This document shows positions 31,228 to 33,031 of a DNA stretch of 33,031 nucleotides, piece after piece. The notes below the pieces were generated by a model. The model searched no databases and had not been told where the DNA came from. It saw only the letters and a list, made by a program, of their open reading frames with translations. Position numbers and translations under genes: made by a program. The stretch lies in assembly GCA_964526735.1 (NCBI GenBank), contig CAZGLO010000039.1, positions 1 through 33,031 of the forward strand. The letters are read 5' to 3'. This stretch comes from JAAUSY01 sp964526735. GTDB lineage: Bacteria; Chloroflexota; Chloroflexia; Chloroflexales; Chloroflexaceae. The stretch's first letter is position 1. Every line of letters begins with the position of its first letter.

Positions 31228-32622
31228 CTACTGCTGCAGCATCTTCATAATGTCACGCGGATCGATCTGGGCATCTCCGCCACGGCCTTTTTTGCCTTTT
31301 TTGCCTTTGCCGCCACTTGTCATCTGCTTGATCATCCGCTGCATTTGTTGAAACTGTTTTACTAACCCAGAAACATCCTGTACTTCGGTGCCGCTGCCCT
31401 TGGCAATGCGCTCGCGGCGGCTCCCTTTGATGATTTGGGGGTTACGGCGCTCTTTGGGCGTCATTGAGCAGATCATCGCTTCAATACGTTTAATTTCCCG
31501 ATCCCCAACCATCTGATCTTGCTCTTCAAGCGAACGCGCCACTTGGTTGAGGCCAGGAATCATCGACAAAATCTGCTGGAACGGGCCAAGTTTGCGCATT
31601 TGCCGCATCGCCTCAAGGAAGTCCTCAAAGTCAAATTCGCCCTTGCGGAACTTCTTGTGCATCGATTTGGCTTGGTCTTCGCTGTAGACCTCTTCGGCAC
31701 GCTCAATCAGTGAGAGCACATCGCCCATCCCCAAGATACGTGATGCAAGTCGGTCGGGGTGGAACGGCTCAAACGTGTTGCGATCCACCTTTTCGCCCGT
31801 GCTCAGGAACTTGATCGGCACTCCTGTCACTGAGCGGACAGACAATGCCGCACCACCGCGGGCATCGCCATCCATCTTGGTGAGCGCAAGGCCAGAGAGT
31901 TCAATGCGTTGGTTGAAGGTATCGGCAACACGCACCGCTTCCTGCCCCGTCATCGCATCAACCACCAAGATACGCTCAGCCACCGAGACCGCCTCATCAA
32001 TCTGCTCAAGCTCCTCCATCAACGATTCGTCGATTTGGAGGCGTCCGGCAGTGTCAAGGATCACGATGTTATGCATCTCTTGGCGTGCATGCTCAACCGC
32101 ACGACGCGCGATGTCTGGCGGCGAGGCTTCTGTTCCTTCGCTGTAAACCGGAATATCTAGCTGTTTGCCAAGCAGTTCAAGCTGCTTGATAGCCGCTGGT
32201 CGGTATACGTCGCAGGCAACAAGCAGCGGACGTTTGTTGAGCTGCTTGCGTAGGTAGATGCCTAGTTTGGCCGCCAATGTCGTTTTGCCGGTTCCTTGTA
32301 ACCCAACCAGCATCACGATGGTCGGGCCTGGGTGCACTTCTTTGAGCGGGACGTTGAATTCCCCAAGTAGATCGATCAGCTCTTTGTGAACAATCTTGAC
32401 CACTTGTTGATCAGGGGTGAGGCTCTTCATCACCTCTTCGCCCACCGCCTTCTCCGTGACCCGCGCCACAAAGTCTTTGACCACCTTGTAGTTGACATCT
32501 GCCTCAAGCAGCGCCAACCGGACTTGCTTCATGCCTTCACGGACATCTTCCTCCGTGAGGACACCCTTGCTCCCAAGTTTTTGGAATACTCCCTGCAATC
32601 GGTCGGAGAGACTTTCAAACAT
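31228..32622 (-). CDS. ffh: Signal recognition particle protein Ffh (SRP54)
   Basis: GTPase that targets ribosomes making membrane proteins. The 464-residue product begins MFESLSDRLQGVFQKLGSKG (N domain). The G domain has VGLQGTGKTTLAAKLG, DTAGRLQIDESLMEELEQID, TKMDGDARGGAALSVRSVTG and PIKFLSTGEKVDRNTFEPFH. The methionine-rich M domain is MRQMRKLGPFQQILSMIPGL, MICSMTPKERRNPQIIKGSR, MQRMIKQMTSGGKGKKGKKG. The ATG at 32622 is chosen over a GTG two codons upstream. It heads the ffh-rpsP-khpA-rimM series, bracketed by two identical right-end repeats. Confidence 0.96.
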   Translation of the reverse strand: MFESLSDRLQGVFQKLGSKGVLTEEDVREGMKQVRLALLEADVNYKVVKDFVARVTEKAVGEEVMKSLTPDQQVVKIVHKELIDLLGEFNVPLKEVHPGPTIVMLVGLQGTGKTTLAAKLGIYLRKQLNKRPLLVACDVYRPAAIKQLELLGKQLDIPVYSEGTEASPPDIARRAVEHARQEMHNIVILDTAGRLQIDESLMEELEQIDEAVSVAERILVVDAMTGQEAVRVADTFNQRIELSGLALTKMDGDARGGAALSVRSVTGVPIKFLSTGEKVDRNTFEPFHPDRLASRILGMGDVLSLIERAEEVYSEDQAKSMHKKFRKGEFDFEDFLEAMRQMRKLGPFQQILSMIPGLNQVARSLEEQDQMVGDREIKRIEAMICSMTPKERRNPQIIKGSRRERIAKGSGTEVQDVSGLVKQFQQMQRMIKQMTSGGKGKKGKKGRGGDAQIDPRDIMKMLQQ

Positions 32623-32710
32623 ACACACCCCGCTCTGTTATCGACACCCTTTTTTGCGTATCCTGCGGGTTCTGAGCACACTATACACCTTCCCACAGGT
32701 TCACCCATCT

Positions 32711-32719
32711 ATTGTACCA
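32711..32719 (-). promoter_or_regulatory. Extended -10 promoter of ffh
   Basis: On the minus strand TGGTACAAT (32719-32711), about 90 bases before the ffh ATG. The -35 region shows no TTGnnn; instead four 12-base repeats begin 15 bases upstream. Confidence 0.5.
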
Positions 32720-32734
32720 CAAACTACAAGTCTG

Positions 32735-32782
32735 ATTGGCGGAAGGATTGGCGGAAGGATTGACGGAAGGATTAGCGGAAGG
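32735..32782 (-). repeat. Four 12-bp direct repeats directly upstream of the ffh promoter
   Basis: ATTGGCGGAAGG (32735-32746), the same (32747-32758), ATTGACGGAAGG (32759-32770), ATTAGCGGAAGG (32771-32782). They lie where an activator would bind relative to the ffh -10. They could also be a plain microsatellite. Confidence 0.7.
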
Positions 32783-32899
32783 AGGGTCATGTGCCAGGGC
32801 AAAGAGTCACCCCGTCCTGCGCTGGAAGCGAACGGCGTCGCAATGCGACACACGTTACACGTTATGAGCTGTATGAGCTGGAGGGAGAACAATTATGCG

Positions 32900-32941
32900 G
32901 CAGTGGGGAACAGGAGGATGATGGGTGACATTCCCCACTGC
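32900..32941. other. Perfect 11-bp inverted repeat upstream of ffh
   Basis: GCAGTGGGGAA (32900-32910) and TTCCCCACTGC (32931-32941) with a 20-base loop. No T-run follows on either strand. The surrounding 32783-32977 shows no gene. Confidence 0.5.
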
Positions 32942-32977
32942 GAATGGCGTGTACGGTGTATATTGATTGGACGCGGT

Positions 32978-33031
32978 GTGACTACTCCCAACCCGAAAGG
33001 GTTGGGCTTCTCGGGTCGAAACCCAGGCTGT
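32978..33031 (-). ncRNA. Second copy of the omega-RNA-like right end, cut by the window edge
   Basis: 54 bases identical to 31133-31186 in the same orientation, including the CCCAACCC-GAAA-GGGTTGGG hairpin (plus-strand reading) and GGGT/ACCC. The rest, and any associated tnpB, would lie beyond the window. Confidence 0.55.

Overview
The window looks like chromosomal DNA of a Chloroflexota bacterium, most likely a filamentous, gliding, salt-adapted member of the Chloroflexales. This is an inference from the protein families, the gene order and the house promoter style (TTGCnn, 17 bp, TAnAAT or an extended TGn -10). No rRNA or marker gene fixes the taxon. No tRNA, rRNA or CRISPR array was seen.

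Left arm (1-7000). A broken ISAs1-type transposase at the edge is followed by a family 4 glycosyltransferase. Next is a minus-strand pair of methyltransferases (glycine/sarcosine and sarcosine/dimethylglycine N-methyltransferases) that would make the osmolyte glycine betaine from glycine. The pair has a good promoter with a palindrome across its -35 box and a long leader containing a structured IS200/IS605 right-end-like segment. A long-chain acyl-CoA ligase and a secreted staphylococcal-nuclease-like lipoprotein follow.

Heat-shock block (7000-14050, plus strand): hrcA-grpE-dnaK-dnaJ-rlmB, a 55-residue membrane protein not previously called, and a GNAT acetyltransferase with an 11-C homopolymer near its start. 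A strong hairpin terminator closes the block. On the minus strand, ndk is followed directly by the truncated C-terminus of a TnpB nuclease and its omega-RNA-like right end.

Polarity/signalling block (15000-26500). This is the most unusual part. It holds three roadblock/LC7 proteins, an MglA-type small GTPase with the diagnostic R53/T78/Q82 residues, a DUF4388 (PATAN-like) protein, and a giant (about 2350-residue) acidic protein. The giant protein has TPRs at both ends, about 28 copies of a short P-F/L-S-F/L-x-x-L motif, and a sigma-70 region 1.1-like domain buried inside. A 100-N assembly gap lies in its repeats. The two divergent halves share a 1 kb intergenic region with promoters, a perfect palindrome and structured leaders. 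I read this as an MglA/MglB-like polarity or gliding system with a giant multivalent scaffold.

Right arm (26490-33031). mglA and the DUF4388 gene run into purH, hisIE and a histidine kinase whose receiver domain has lost its phospho-acceptor aspartate. On the minus strand lies the classic ffh-rpsP-khpA-rimM translation/secretion set. An omega-RNA-like right end is inserted between ffh and rpsP, and an identical copy starts upstream of ffh at the window edge.
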